From IMG/VR virus record IMGVR_UViG_3300012920_000133, positions 1 through 33,403 of that record: a stretch of 33,403 nucleotides of DNA; one strand, given 5' to 3'. Positions 7,667 to 17,656 of this stretch are shown here, piece by piece. Below the pieces are notes generated by a model. That model was given only the letters and a program-made list of their open reading frames with translations, was not told where the DNA came from and made no database searches. The DNA is from a virus. The first letter of the stretch is position 1. The number at the start of each line of letters is the position of its first letter. A program made the position numbers and the translations under genes.

Positions 7667-10024
7667 TTATTTAGGAAACACTCTATCTCTATACAATATA
7701 CTTATATCATCTATTTCAACATCTAAATGACTAGAAGTTGATTTAGCATTTATTTGTATGTTTTTACCATTAGAAGCAGTAACAGAAGAATCTAATAAAC
7801 TTATATCTGCAAATGAAGCGCCGTCAATAGAATATTCTACGTCTGCATTAGCAAAGTTATTTCCTGATACAGATACTTTTCTAAACTTTTTTTGTTGACT
7901 AATTTGACCCATACTTAATTTTTTAGAAATCCAATTAAATATTTTTAAAGATGAACTTCTATTTAATTCATAAATACCGTTAGAGTATGCAGCTAACACG
8001 CTATTGTTTGCTGATGTAGTTATTGATTTTATATCAGGTATAGAATGAAAACCATTAGTAACTCCTTGTATAAACCATGCTTTATTTGGTAAACAATATG
8101 ACCATATTCTTCTATTTGTTGCATCATAGTTACCAAATATTAATACACTCATTTTATCTGAGTCAAAACTTACTAATGGTTTAAAACTACTGCCATAATT
8201 TTTAACACACTCTTTATATCCAAAAGTAGTAAAGCCATCTGCAGAATCTATAAAATCGACAGGTGTAGATATATGCTGTACAGATCTACCATCATACATA
8301 TGCACACCTGTATTGTTAGCAATAAACAAAGCATATTCTGTACTCTGAAGCGCTTGATTAGAGTTACATCCCAATCCATTAAACTCATCTTCTATGTATA
8401 ATTGGTCTGGGTTTATACGATACATATTATACTCGTCAAAAGCATACACCCTGCCAGAATGCGATACAATAGCAGTTATAGGGTTGGGCATTACAAGATA
8501 ATCCCTAGTCCAATCAAACGTATCATAAGAAAACTCTACACTACGAACTATGTAATTAGTCCAGTTTTCGTCTGCTGCATTAGGATTGTATACATTAGCT
8601 ACAAATAATTGCGAGTTCTGCTGACAAGAAACTTGATAATGAACAGTAGATGATGTTTGAAACTCGCTAAGCCCAGATTCATCTATATACAAATCACCCT
8701 CATATCCACCAGCTGTTATATTGTATTGATAACCAATTGTATCTCCAACACTATCAAGTGTATTTTCAGCGGTTATGCTTGAGGTAATGTTAAGTTCTTC
8801 CATTAATCGAAAAGAATTAATTTGATTAGTTCCAGAAGCATAATATTCTGAACCAGTAATATTCATGTAAAACTTAATAGAAGTAACACGAGATGATGCT
8901 GTTTGAAGTGTATTTGATACTGTATCGTCTGTAAATCCTTGTATAAAAAACTTAAATGTTATTTCTTCCCAACTTTCAAGATTGTTTCCAAATCCAAAAT
9001 AATAATGACCACCAGGTATTCTTGTTATAGGAGATTCTTTGTATCCATCATATATATAACTAACACCTATACCGTAAAATGTTTCTTCTTCAAAGTTGTC
9101 AGCGTTAGAATTATTAGGAACAGAAGCATTTGTGTCATACTTGGCTCCATGCTGTGATGATGTTTTTGTAGGATTGTAAACACCACTCATTGATGTTCCA
9201 GCAGAAGCTACAACTCCAGGTCCTACCTCTAGGTAGTATGCAATAGCGTCTGTGCCACCGATTGTTGGGCTACCGCTGGATGGGTATTTATCTGCAGTAT
9301 CTATATCATCAGGCCATAATATATCAAGTGTATTTGTTATCGTGTTGTTACTAGTAAAAGTAAGCCCTATATAATTATACTCGCTTAGCGTACCAACAGG
9401 AACAAGTAAAACACCCTTATCAGGAAGTTCAGAAGTATCTGCCAAAGTTAATGTTCCAACAGTGACTCCTAAATTATATATGTTTACAGCCGCAGTAAAA
9501 GAAACTGTAATTACTTTGGGAGGTGTAAGTGATGCGTCTTCTATTTGATAGCCAGTAGGAGCTGTATCTCCAAATTGTCCTTTATTGATTTTAGTAACTA
9601 ACTTAGGTACACTAGTACTTGTATTGCCAAGACCAATAAATGCTTGGTTATTAACTGTTTCAATGCTAGCAACATTATTATGACTAATACTAGTTTGCTC
9701 GACATATTCCCTAGAGGTTGTATCATAATCAGACACGATCCCTACAGTGTTATCAGAAAAATCTACTCCAATAAGCTCGTTAGTACCGGATCTATCTTTG
9801 AGAACCTTCATGACATCAAAGTCATCATAATTAGAAATGTTAGTTCCAGTACTGCCCGTGTCAAAGACAAGTGAATCTTGAGCTATACCACGTATAGTTC
9901 CATAAGGAGCTTCGGGCTCGGTATTAATGCAAATAGCAGCAGCATCATCGGGAATATCAGTGCCATCAGCTTGACCATACATCCCTTTTTCAAATTGACG
10001 TAATTCTTTAAGCCTTCTAGCCAC
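7667..10024 (-). CDS. Probable tail nozzle / beta-propeller tail protein
   Basis: 785 residues, beta-rich. It starts MARRLKELRQFEKGMYGQAD, like phage proteins that open with a short conserved segment on how gene products are placed (EKGMYGQADGTDIPDD then AICINTEPEAPYG). The middle and C-terminal parts have repeated short strands such as SGRVYAFDEYNMYRI, YALFIANNTGVHMYDG and SVLAAYSNGIYEL that look like propeller blades. In podoviruses a protein of this size between the adaptor and the fibre is the tail nozzle (functional counterpart of T7 gp12). That assignment rests on size, order and propeller-like repeats and is not proven by a specific motif. Confidence 0.65.
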   Translation of the reverse strand: MARRLKELRQFEKGMYGQADGTDIPDDAAAICINTEPEAPYGTIRGIAQDSLVFDTGSTGTNISNYDDFDVMKVLKDRSGTNELIGVDFSDNTVGIVSDYDTTSREYVEQTSISHNNVASIETVNNQAFIGLGNTSTSVPKLVTKINKGQFGDTAPTGYQIEDASLTPPKVITVSFTAAVNIYNLGVTVGTLTLADTSELPDKGVLLVPVGTLSEYNYIGLTFTSNNTITNTLDILWPDDIDTADKYPSSGSPTIGGTDAIAYYLEVGPGVVASAGTSMSGVYNPTKTSSQHGAKYDTNASVPNNSNADNFEEETFYGIGVSYIYDGYKESPITRIPGGHYYFGFGNNLESWEEITFKFFIQGFTDDTVSNTLQTASSRVTSIKFYMNITGSEYYASGTNQINSFRLMEELNITSSITAENTLDSVGDTIGYQYNITAGGYEGDLYIDESGLSEFQTSSTVHYQVSCQQNSQLFVANVYNPNAADENWTNYIVRSVEFSYDTFDWTRDYLVMPNPITAIVSHSGRVYAFDEYNMYRINPDQLYIEDEFNGLGCNSNQALQSTEYALFIANNTGVHMYDGRSVQHISTPVDFIDSADGFTTFGYKECVKNYGSSFKPLVSFDSDKMSVLIFGNYDATNRRIWSYCLPNKAWFIQGVTNGFHSIPDIKSITTSANNSVLAAYSNGIYELNRSSSLKIFNWISKKLSMGQISQQKKFRKVSVSGNNFANADVEYSIDGASFADISLLDSSVTASNGKNIQINAKSTSSHLDVEIDDISILYRDRVFPK

Positions 10025-10035
10025 ATTGCCCCCTT

Positions 10036-10659
10036 TTACAGATCGTATATTTTTACGTTATACTTAGCATCTGTATGATTAATATTAGCAAACTTTCTGC
10101 CTTCCCTAACTTGATCTCTCCATAAAGAGTGATGGTAAGTTCTTATTTCTGGACTTAATTTAAACGCCCTTTCACATGCCCTATGAACAAGGCACTCATG
10201 AAATCTACTTGGTATTTCAGGTTCCTGCTGATAATCTTCAGCACCTACAGAGTCTGTAGCAAGCTTTCTTGCAAATTTTTCATATATCATATTAAATGAT
10301 TCGCCAGAATCAAAAGCAACATCATTAGATCCGTTCCAAAAACCCATATACAATTGTATTGGATTATTTGTTTCTACATAATAAAAGCCATTGTCTTGTT
10401 TTAAGTAGCTTGTTTCTATTGTATTAACAAGCTCTACACCTGCTTTATCTATACTTCTTATTCTTACAATATCAGTTGGAAAAGAAGAGAGGGTAGGTCT
10501 TAAATCTTGATTAGATGTTGTAAATGTTGCTCTTGATCTAAGTATACCTGTTCTATCACAAAACTCTCTTAGAGCATTGTCTAAATATATCTCAGCTATA
10601 CTTGCGTTTTCAAGTGGTGATTCATCAAGAACCAGCTCTATTAAGTTCTGCGCCGTCAT
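10036..10659 (-). CDS. Head-to-tail adaptor protein
   Basis: 207 residues, mixed helix and strand. The N-terminal DNALREFCDRTGILRSRAT (about 27-45), the middle FPTDIVRIRSID and the C-terminal IPSRFHECLVHRACERAFKL are the three landmarks of phage adaptor or tail-tubular-A-like proteins that dock under the portal. It lies between a neck protein and the nozzle-like protein, where an adaptor is expected. Its start overlaps the end of the upstream 304-codon gene by 35 bases. Adaptor function is established for related families; here it is inferred from pattern and order. Confidence 0.7.
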   Translation of the reverse strand: MTAQNLIELVLDESPLENASIAEIYLDNALREFCDRTGILRSRATFTTSNQDLRPTLSSFPTDIVRIRSIDKAGVELVNTIETSYLKQDNGFYYVETNNPIQLYMGFWNGSNDVAFDSGESFNMIYEKFARKLATDSVGAEDYQQEPEIPSRFHECLVHRACERAFKLSPEIRTYHHSLWRDQVREGRKFANINHTDAKYNVKIYDL

Positions 10660-11539
10660 TTGATGCTGTTAAGAGTTGTAGTTTTTGTGCATATAAGTTA
10701 CCAAAGTATTGTATTTGTGACAACAAATCGCTTTGGTTTGCTTGAAATTCTTGTAGCTTTGCCTGAAACTCAGATACAACAGATTGTAACTCAGAAGAAT
10801 CTGTTTGTGATTCTGATTGAATTTTGGTTTTTAAACCTTCTAAGTATTGATTTGCTTGACCTATTTTAACTTGAGCTAACTCTACATCTTCTTCGTTTTC
10901 TATTAATTGAGCTATAACAGAAAATTGTTTTTGTAAGTCAAGTTGATCTGTAGTATTTGAAACAGACCCTTGAACTAATGTAATATAGTCAGATAAAGAT
11001 GTTTCTAATGCTGTTGAATAATCAAAGTTAGGAAAATTACCTACACCAGTAACTGTAAGTTCATTTAATCTTTTAGATAATATTTGTTGACAAGCATAAA
11101 ATATAGATAGCTCATCCGCTCCTTGAGGTAACCCAGCTATACTGTTGTCTGTAGAAGCCACTGTCGGCGCCTCTAAAACATATGCAAATAAATTACTTGA
11201 AGATGGATGCCCATATACCTTTCCACCATATACCCAATGAACAGGAAATGTTGCACTAGATTTATAAATAGTTGTGTTACCAGCATTACTTATTCTTTCG
11301 CCCATAGATGTACTAACCTGCCTTGATGGCTGGTTATCATTTGTCACATCAAAAACTTTACCCGATATAGTTATACCTGAACTTGCTTGTGCTGTTTTTT
11401 CAGTAGTATACTGCATGGCTTTATCTACAGGAAGGACTTGAACAAGATTATTTATAGCTTCTTGTAATGCAGATTCCATAGCAACTGTTTCTGTTACCGT
11501 TCCGATATACCCTTCTATTCTTTGTTGTAATGTAGCCAT
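10625..11539 (-). CDS. Putative neck/head-completion protein with C-terminal coiled coil
   Basis: 304 residues. The N-terminal two thirds alternate strands and helices, with FPVHWVYGGKVYGHPS near residues 97-112 and the helix ELSIFYACQQILSKRLNEL near 143-161. The last 100 residues are Gln/Glu/Leu-rich with heptad spacing, so probably a coiled coil. It is the first gene after the capsid terminator and precedes the adaptor, so a role at the head-tail joint is likely. I do not recognise the family. The ATG at 11539 lies just downstream of the hairpin at 11553-11572. Confidence 0.55.
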   Translation of the reverse strand: MATLQQRIEGYIGTVTETVAMESALQEAINNLVQVLPVDKAMQYTTEKTAQASSGITISGKVFDVTNDNQPSRQVSTSMGERISNAGNTTIYKSSATFPVHWVYGGKVYGHPSSSNLFAYVLEAPTVASTDNSIAGLPQGADELSIFYACQQILSKRLNELTVTGVGNFPNFDYSTALETSLSDYITLVQGSVSNTTDQLDLQKQFSVIAQLIENEEDVELAQVKIGQANQYLEGLKTKIQSESQTDSSELQSVVSEFQAKLQEFQANQSDLLSQIQYFGNLYAQKLQLLTASNDGAELNRAGS

Positions 11540-11540
11540 A

Positions 11541-11573
11541 GTATTTAAAATAGGGGGGCTTTGAGGCCCCCCA
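11541..11573 (-). terminator. Rho-independent terminator after the capsid gene
   Basis: On the minus strand a 7-bp G/C stem (GGGGGGC at 11572-11566 pairing with GCCCCCC at 11559-11553) with a six-base loop is followed by TATTTTAAATAC. It lies directly after the capsid stop, so it should cut down transcription of tail genes relative to capsid, or give a capsid-heavy transcript by partial termination. Confidence 0.75.
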
Positions 11574-11578
11574 TATTA

Positions 11579-12892
11579 TTAGGTTAGTTTCAACACGTGA
11601 TGTGTTTCTTGTAACTGCATACATAGTCCTTCATCAGAGAAGAACTCATCTTTAACACCATCATAACCATTATTAGTTTTGATGTTTGTGCTATAACGCA
11701 TCTCACGATACTTCTTGAGGCTAATCGCATCTGGATTAATTACAAGAGCATAGTTTTGATAGTTATCACGCAATACTGGAGTTGGATAAATTTCCAATTC
11801 ACAATGAGGAGTAACAAGAAGGCTCATGTTGTAGCCAAACTGGTTTTTCTCACTGTTGAATATTTGGAATCCAGCAGTGTTATTGTTTGTAAGGAACTTA
11901 GCAGATAAGAAAGAAACCCACTTACGAGAAGCAAATAACTGAAATCTACCACGAGATGGTAGGTATTGGCTAATCTTTTCACTGGCAGTCATAATATCTG
12001 TAAAGTCAGCTGTTGCTTCAGCAAAGCTATGGATATTCTGCGCAGGATCGGTAGTAGTGCTGCTACCATACTTAAGTATAGTAGAAAGCGCACCCATCGT
12101 TTGACGGATTTTATTACCGTTGGAGTTATTCTGAATGCTAGAGAAGTTATCTCCAGCAGCCATGCCAGTACCACCAACACGTACACCAAGAAGCATAGTT
12201 CGCTCTTTTTGAATCTTGTGCTCATAAGATTTTTGAGTACGAAGACGAGCTAACTCGTCAGTGTAGCCACGTAAAGCAGCTTCTCGAAGAGTACCAGTAA
12301 CTTCTACTGGAGTACGCATGATTTGAGTAGAGTTAAACACTACTTCTAATTCGTCAGCAAAAGCATCAGGAGATACTTCGCCTTCACCTATTGCAGTACC
12401 AATAACTTCTAAGGTGGTAGCGTCAGCAAAGTCCACACAGTTATTGTTAGCAGCTTGAGGGTTACCTTGAGCAATAAGTACCAAGTCGTTTGTAGAAACG
12501 GACTGTACACGAGCAACACCAAGGAAGTTACCATTAGAAGCATATCCTTCTAAAACCATGCCCACTAGGAAAGAACCAGCGGCATCAGTTGGTAAACCTA
12601 AGCTAGATGCAGGTGCAATAGTTACAGTTGTTGTAGCTCCAGGAGCTCCAGAGGCACTCCATGTACCACCACCTCCAGTATCAACAGTCATTTGTTGTCG
12701 GATAAAACCAGCACGGTGCTCGAACATTTTGAAGTCTGGATCAGTTACTTTTACATAACCTAGGTTAGAAACCATGGTAATAAATGGAGTAACTTCTGTC
12801 CACAATTCTTTAGTATAAGAATCAGGCAGATAGAAATCACGACGTTCATCAAATAGTACACCAGCTGATTGCGATAGGTCTTTTACGGCCAT
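11579..12892 (-). CDS. Major capsid protein (HK97 fold, DUF5309/SU10-like)
   Basis: 437 residues. The segment ELEVVFNSTQIMRTPVEVTG, then ELARLRTQKSYEHKIQKERT with a MLLG end, matches the central conserved region of the DUF5309-type capsid proteins (phage SU10-like), as does the start SYTKELWTEVTPFITMVSN. Late strands include LEIYPTPVLRDNYQNYALVI. It follows the scaffold gene and has the best ribosome site in the late operon: AAAGGTGATT seven or so bases before ATG. That fits a very highly expressed protein. It is followed by a strong terminator. Family assignment is from memory of the conserved motifs. Confidence 0.85.
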   Translation of the reverse strand: MAVKDLSQSAGVLFDERRDFYLPDSYTKELWTEVTPFITMVSNLGYVKVTDPDFKMFEHRAGFIRQQMTVDTGGGGTWSASGAPGATTTVTIAPASSLGLPTDAAGSFLVGMVLEGYASNGNFLGVARVQSVSTNDLVLIAQGNPQAANNNCVDFADATTLEVIGTAIGEGEVSPDAFADELEVVFNSTQIMRTPVEVTGTLREAALRGYTDELARLRTQKSYEHKIQKERTMLLGVRVGGTGMAAGDNFSSIQNNSNGNKIRQTMGALSTILKYGSSTTTDPAQNIHSFAEATADFTDIMTASEKISQYLPSRGRFQLFASRKWVSFLSAKFLTNNNTAGFQIFNSEKNQFGYNMSLLVTPHCELEIYPTPVLRDNYQNYALVINPDAISLKKYREMRYSTNIKTNNGYDGVKDEFFSDEGLCMQLQETHHVLKLT

Positions 12893-12905
12893 TTTGAATC
12901 ACCTT
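12885..12905 (-). promoter_or_regulatory. Strong Shine-Dalgarno of the capsid gene
   Basis: Reading the minus strand, AAAGGTGATT lies just before the ATG at 12892 and is complementary to the usual anti-Shine-Dalgarno end of 16S rRNA over 8 or more bases. Most other starts in the late operon have no such match, so capsid synthesis is probably boosted at translation. Confidence 0.6.
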
Positions 12906-12928
12906 TGTTTTGTGTATTTGAAGTTTAA

Positions 12929-13852
12929 TTAACGTCTGCCTTTGGCATAATTAAACATTCCTTCAAAAAAAGCCTCTCCATCGGTTTTTTCAGGTTCAGC
13001 TTGTTGTTGAATGTTTACATTAGAGCCATTAACAGAAGGAGGCACAACAGCTTGAACTCGTGAGTTTATATTCTGTGCTTGACGCTGAGCAGCAACATTA
13101 GCTCCTTTCTGCGCTTTAAACACTTGAATAAGATCAGACATACCATAATTAGGGTTTTGTGCCCAAGAAACAAACTCTTGCGCCGTCTTATTATCCATGC
13201 CATGAACATACATGGCTTCTTGGATAGCAGACTGTAACGCTTGTTGTTGTTGTTGGGCCTGAACCATTTGGTGTCTTTCAGCACTTTGTTTCTTTTCGTT
13301 ATATAAAGAAACTTCATCCTGATACTCAATGAGTTTCATCTGAAAGTCCTCCATTGCTTGCTTATATTTATAAGAGTCACTAGTTGGATCTCCAATAGCG
13401 TCTTCTACATTATAAGAAGCAGGTTTTTGTGGTCGCTCAGGTCTAACGGGCTGTGCTTCAGTTACATTATTTGAGGAACCCTTGTCTAAAAGAACATCAT
13501 ATACTTGAGATGCTTTTTCAGGATTTTCAGATAAATACTTTAGTACAGGCTCTTGAGATTTTAAAGAATCTAACTCAGATTTATACTTATCGGCTCTTGA
13601 TTGCCAAAATTGCATTCTCTGAGGATCATCTTTAGCCTCAAGTGTTTCAACTTGACCACTGTCGATATTTCCACCTTGATCCAATTCTTTTGCAGGAACC
13701 TCTTCAGATTTTGCTACAGACTCAGCTTCAGGCAGACTGTCTTGAACACCGTTTCCAATTGTCGATACGCCAGACTCTTCTGCAGATGCATTAAACATCC
13801 CCATAAATCCCTGCGTACTTGCAGCATCAGATGGTGATTGAACATTTTCCAT
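12929..13852 (-). CDS. Scaffolding protein
   Basis: 307 residues, highly charged and Gln/Ser-rich, with no apparent globular catalytic motif. The N-terminal 90 residues are acidic and likely disordered, the middle (about 165-215) is a Gln-rich helix suited to a coiled coil, and the C-terminus is short and basic (FEGMFNYAKGRR), the usual capsid-binding end of phage scaffolds. It sits between portal and capsid genes, the standard scaffold position. Assignment is by composition and order, not by a specific sequence family. Confidence 0.75.
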   Translation of the reverse strand: MENVQSPSDAASTQGFMGMFNASAEESGVSTIGNGVQDSLPEAESVAKSEEVPAKELDQGGNIDSGQVETLEAKDDPQRMQFWQSRADKYKSELDSLKSQEPVLKYLSENPEKASQVYDVLLDKGSSNNVTEAQPVRPERPQKPASYNVEDAIGDPTSDSYKYKQAMEDFQMKLIEYQDEVSLYNEKKQSAERHQMVQAQQQQQALQSAIQEAMYVHGMDNKTAQEFVSWAQNPNYGMSDLIQVFKAQKGANVAAQRQAQNINSRVQAVVPPSVNGSNVNIQQQAEPEKTDGEAFFEGMFNYAKGRR

Positions 13853-13876
13853 AAGAAAAAATTAAATTAATATTTA

Positions 13877-16057
13877 CTATTCCTCAGCTATAATACCGGA
13901 ACCCTGCATAGGATTTGGTATAGCTGTAAGTTGAGAAATCTCTTGTTTCATTTGCATCTCTTGTATTGCACGAGACGCATCAGCTCTATTCTTGATAGAA
14001 TCAAGATTAGAAGAAAACTTTTGTACCTCAAGACGTTTTTTAGCATGGATTTCTTCTCTTTCTGCAGTCTGAAGATCTCCACGTAATTTTTTAACTTCTT
14101 GTTGTAACATTTGAATTTGTTGTTGTAATTGAGAAATAAATCCAGATCGCTCAAGAACACCCTCGGCATCAACAACCTCACTTCTTTTTAATACCTCTAC
14201 TTGATCAATAAGACCGTTTCTGTATAGCTCCATGTAATACTCCATTTGAGCATATCTGTTAGAGGGAAGCATAGAGCCAGAAAGAATGATAACATCATAC
14301 TTACCTTGACTTATGTCGTTGAACTTGCTTATTTCTCTGCCTAAATCATCATATTGAATTTGATTCATGGCAACTTCAGTCATAGCATTATTTGGCTCAA
14401 CTATGCGTATAATTTTTTCTTCTCTATATACGCTTCTCGCATAGTCAATTAAAACTTTTGCAAGTTGATTAAGACTAGATTCTACATCGTCTTTTTTACT
14501 TTTTACTCTTCGTTGACCAAATTCATCTAAAGCTATTGTACCTTTAAATGTTTGGGGTGCCACCGATGCGTCACCCTGCATAATAGCGTAAATACCAAAT
14601 TGTCGCTCAATCATCTGAACATACATTTGTACTTGACTAAATAATGCATTTGGAAATGACTGAGCACCAAATATAACAGGAGCTCCTATATCAGCATCAT
14701 ATTCAATAACAGTGGAGCCAGACTTATTAAGCTCGGCTTCTATTCTAGATTTATCCTGAGCACCTCTAGGTAATAATATTTTTTGATTAGTAGAAGAAGC
14801 TGCGTTTGCGACAATTAAACTATTTAGCTTATTTATCATTTCTTGCAAGCTTCTTACCATAGAAACATCAGAAGTAGGATAAGGGGTCCTATTCCACATA
14901 TTATTTATCGGTATTATAGGATAGTGCTCTGTTGGCAAATATCCGCTCCATAAATGCTTATCACCAATTGTTATACACTGATATATTCTGTTTACCATTA
15001 TTTTTCTATGAGCAATGGCCTTGTTTTCTATCAGGTCTTCTATATTCATTACAGTAAACATAACAGGATCAATCTCAACCATTTCTCCTGTTTGTGGATT
15101 CATCTGAGGGTCTGGAGTATGCAAGTAATTATTTTCACTTAACATTTCAAGTTGCCCAGTAGAATTTACTGTTGTTAAAAAGTTTTTAACTTCAGAATCT
15201 TCAGTCATTATAGTTCCAGCAACATTGATTGCTGGCTTAGCTATATATTCTTTGTACTCCTCATTATTGTATTCATACTCTTCATTAGCATATGGGTCCA
15301 TAATATGATGAACCTCTACTTGCTCTTTGCTATACCGATCTATTATTCTATAAATACTTACATTAGCATCTTGTATATCTCCAGAAAAAACTTGATTTTG
15401 CTGAGGTATTCTTTCTGAATCATTAGTTCTTTCTTCGTCATGAGGTAAGGCTCCTGTAAGATCAAAATCTGGATACATATTTAATATCTGATCCTCTGTC
15501 TTATAAGAAAGCAATAAGCAGTGTGCAGCATCTCTCCATAGATAATCCTTAGCGTTAGGATCTGGATAAACATCTCTTGGATCAATGCTTTTAAATTTTA
15601 CTTCTCCCCTACCACTATTTTCATAGGGATTAACATAAGCATACAAAACACCCCTTCCCATTATAGCATAATCTTGTATAGCTTGTTTTAACTCGGCATT
15701 ACCATCAGACATATCCCACATATAGGACATAAGACTAGTAAATACAGCAGCCATTTTTCTATCGGAATCTTCTCTTGCTGTCGCAGAAAATCTAGGTTTA
15801 TTGGCAGTAAGCATTGCTTTTAACTGCTCAGTAGCCCACGTAATAGCGTTTACAACCACAGCGCCTTGACCCCGTTTTTTCAGTAAATCTATTTGGTTCT
15901 GAGTCCACTGAACTCCAGCTGCAAACATTTCGTTTTCATCCGCGCCCTCTTTCCACTCTGATTGCGCTGAACTATACTCTCTCCAAAGCTCCTCGTTAAA
16001 AAGTTCTGGATGATCTTTGCTGTATCCGTAGGTGCCCGACATTTTTTCTGTATGCAT
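13877..16057 (-). CDS. Portal protein (P22-like)
   Basis: 726 residues, in the size range of P22-type portals. Landmarks: ENEMFAAGVQWTQNQIDLLK near residue 45, AVVVNAITWATEQLKAMLTA near 66-85, FKSIDPRDVYPDPNAKDYLW near 154-173 and MSYMWD between them, all typical of portal clip and wing regions. The C-terminal 90 residues form a coiled coil (ISQLQQQIQMLQQEVKKLR), matching the barrel or its extension. It is next to TerL upstream and scaffold downstream. The start could be either ATG at 16057 or the ATG five codons later; neither has a good ribosome site. Confidence 0.88.
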   Translation of the reverse strand: MHTEKMSGTYGYSKDHPELFNEELWREYSSAQSEWKEGADENEMFAAGVQWTQNQIDLLKKRGQGAVVVNAITWATEQLKAMLTANKPRFSATAREDSDRKMAAVFTSLMSYMWDMSDGNAELKQAIQDYAIMGRGVLYAYVNPYENSGRGEVKFKSIDPRDVYPDPNAKDYLWRDAAHCLLLSYKTEDQILNMYPDFDLTGALPHDEERTNDSERIPQQNQVFSGDIQDANVSIYRIIDRYSKEQVEVHHIMDPYANEEYEYNNEEYKEYIAKPAINVAGTIMTEDSEVKNFLTTVNSTGQLEMLSENNYLHTPDPQMNPQTGEMVEIDPVMFTVMNIEDLIENKAIAHRKIMVNRIYQCITIGDKHLWSGYLPTEHYPIIPINNMWNRTPYPTSDVSMVRSLQEMINKLNSLIVANAASSTNQKILLPRGAQDKSRIEAELNKSGSTVIEYDADIGAPVIFGAQSFPNALFSQVQMYVQMIERQFGIYAIMQGDASVAPQTFKGTIALDEFGQRRVKSKKDDVESSLNQLAKVLIDYARSVYREEKIIRIVEPNNAMTEVAMNQIQYDDLGREISKFNDISQGKYDVIILSGSMLPSNRYAQMEYYMELYRNGLIDQVEVLKRSEVVDAEGVLERSGFISQLQQQIQMLQQEVKKLRGDLQTAEREEIHAKKRLEVQKFSSNLDSIKNRADASRAIQEMQMKQEISQLTAIPNPMQGSGIIAEE

Positions 16058-16084
16058 GCTTGAAATTACAAAATTTTTTTATTA

Positions 16085-17656
16085 TTACGCAAGAAGCCAA
16101 TCGTCACTATTTAACTCTTCTTCCTCTTGATAAAATTCATAGTGCCTTAACTCGTCTGCTATATTCTGTCTTTCTACATAAGAAGGCTCAATTGTAGGGC
16201 CATAAGATTTTAGTTGAGCATAATAAAACCCATCAAGAGTGTCATCGTGCGCCGCTCTAGGATATAATACTAATTCATCCCAAAATTCATGCATATTGTT
16301 TTTTAGAAATACTTTGTTTCTAGCAAACTTAGGTTGAAGGCCCTCAAGTCGATGCGATTTAGATGTTCTAGGATTATGTTTTATTTCTAAACCAGGAATA
16401 TATTCTTTGTATTCGGAGCGAAGATAATCTCTAATCATGTCCTGATAACCAACACTTTCTATTCGTGTTCTTTCTGGCCTCCATTTTTCAAACATATCTA
16501 TAATAGAATGTGTAAGCTGCATTGGTTTTACTCTTTTTCTAAAATACTCTAAACAATAAATATTTTTATCAGAGTCAACACCAATAACAAATATAACACT
16601 AAAGTCACTTCTAGTGGATAAAGTAGAAGCAGGGTCTACTCCCATAAACACAAATACAGGAACAGATAATGGATTTGGCAGTTTTTCTTCTCCAGTAGCC
16701 CCTCTATGAGTTACGTTTAACAACCACCTTCCCCCTGGGGTTTTATCTACTGTTCCATCCCAAAATCTAAGTTGATCAGAAGTAACAAGGCTATCATTGT
16801 CCCCCACTACCTGACACATGTACTCTCTGTAAAAAGAAGATGATTTACCAATCTTTTCCATCTCTTCTTTTAATGTCATAAGATCTTTTACGTTCATCAT
16901 TTGTGGCCATATAGAAACAGGTTTTTGACCTTCTTTTTCTATTAAAGCACTATAATGAAGGGTCTTCCACATTTTAGGCATACCCTTTAACGTAAATACT
17001 AAACAAGACTGATGTTGTGGTGTACCTATATTTACTATTCTGCCTCTAGGATGCGTTCTTTTTATCATGGGCACTAGCGCTTGTAAAAACCATCTACGGT
17101 TTCTATCTATAGCCAAGTCCGTTTTAGTATTTTCTTCATCTTCTGCATCATCAAGAACTACTAATGTAGGTCTCATAGAGTTTACATTAATACCACGTAT
17201 CTGCGTACCCATACCTCTACAGACAATAGTAGTGCCATTTTTTAATACTACCATATCTTCTCGCCATATTTTGGCAGAATGCTCACCCCAATAACCAAAT
17301 ATTCGTTTAAAGTTTACGCTATGCTCTAAAGCATTCTTTATAGTAGATAAAAGGTTTATAGAGTGGGGTCTAGACTTAGATACCAATACAACTACTTTAG
17401 GTTGTTGCTTTCTTTTGTTAGCATAGTCTTCTACAAACATATGCCATAATACATACATAAAGGCTACAACAGTACTTTTTGCAAAACCTCTCGGCGCTAT
17501 AATATTTAAAAATTGATACTTTTCTCTTCTAAGATAGGCAGCTATTTCTTTGTGAAAACCAGGAGATTCTACTTCAAATATTTTTGGCCGTATAACTTTT
17601 CCAAAAAATAAAATATCTTTTGAAAATTGGTCCATTAGCTTTTCTCTGGCACTCAT
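16085..17656 (-). CDS. terL: Terminase large subunit (ATPase and nuclease)
   Basis: 523 residues. ATPase: Walker A APRGFAKST at 54-62 and Walker B LVVLDDAEDEEN at 165-176. Nuclease (RNase H-like): acidic residues in GVDPA (Asp341), RTRIESVGY (Glu400) and AAHDDTLDGF (Asp471/472). It packages DNA into the procapsid by ATP hydrolysis and cuts the concatemer. The TAATG junction with the upstream Cys-rich gene shows translational coupling. All catalytic motifs appear intact. Packaging mode (cos or headful) cannot be told from this sequence alone. Confidence 0.95.
   Translation of the reverse strand: MSAREKLMDQFSKDILFFGKVIRPKIFEVESPGFHKEIAAYLRREKYQFLNIIAPRGFAKSTVVAFMYVLWHMFVEDYANKRKQQPKVVVLVSKSRPHSINLLSTIKNALEHSVNFKRIFGYWGEHSAKIWREDMVVLKNGTTIVCRGMGTQIRGINVNSMRPTLVVLDDAEDEENTKTDLAIDRNRRWFLQALVPMIKRTHPRGRIVNIGTPQHQSCLVFTLKGMPKMWKTLHYSALIEKEGQKPVSIWPQMMNVKDLMTLKEEMEKIGKSSSFYREYMCQVVGDNDSLVTSDQLRFWDGTVDKTPGGRWLLNVTHRGATGEEKLPNPLSVPVFVFMGVDPASTLSTRSDFSVIFVIGVDSDKNIYCLEYFRKRVKPMQLTHSIIDMFEKWRPERTRIESVGYQDMIRDYLRSEYKEYIPGLEIKHNPRTSKSHRLEGLQPKFARNKVFLKNNMHEFWDELVLYPRAAHDDTLDGFYYAQLKSYGPTIEPSYVERQNIADELRHYEFYQEEEELNSDDWLLA

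Noticed and set aside
11989-12253. Open frames overlapping the capsid gene
   Set aside because: Fully inside the secure capsid gene, with no ribosome site and no recognisable product.
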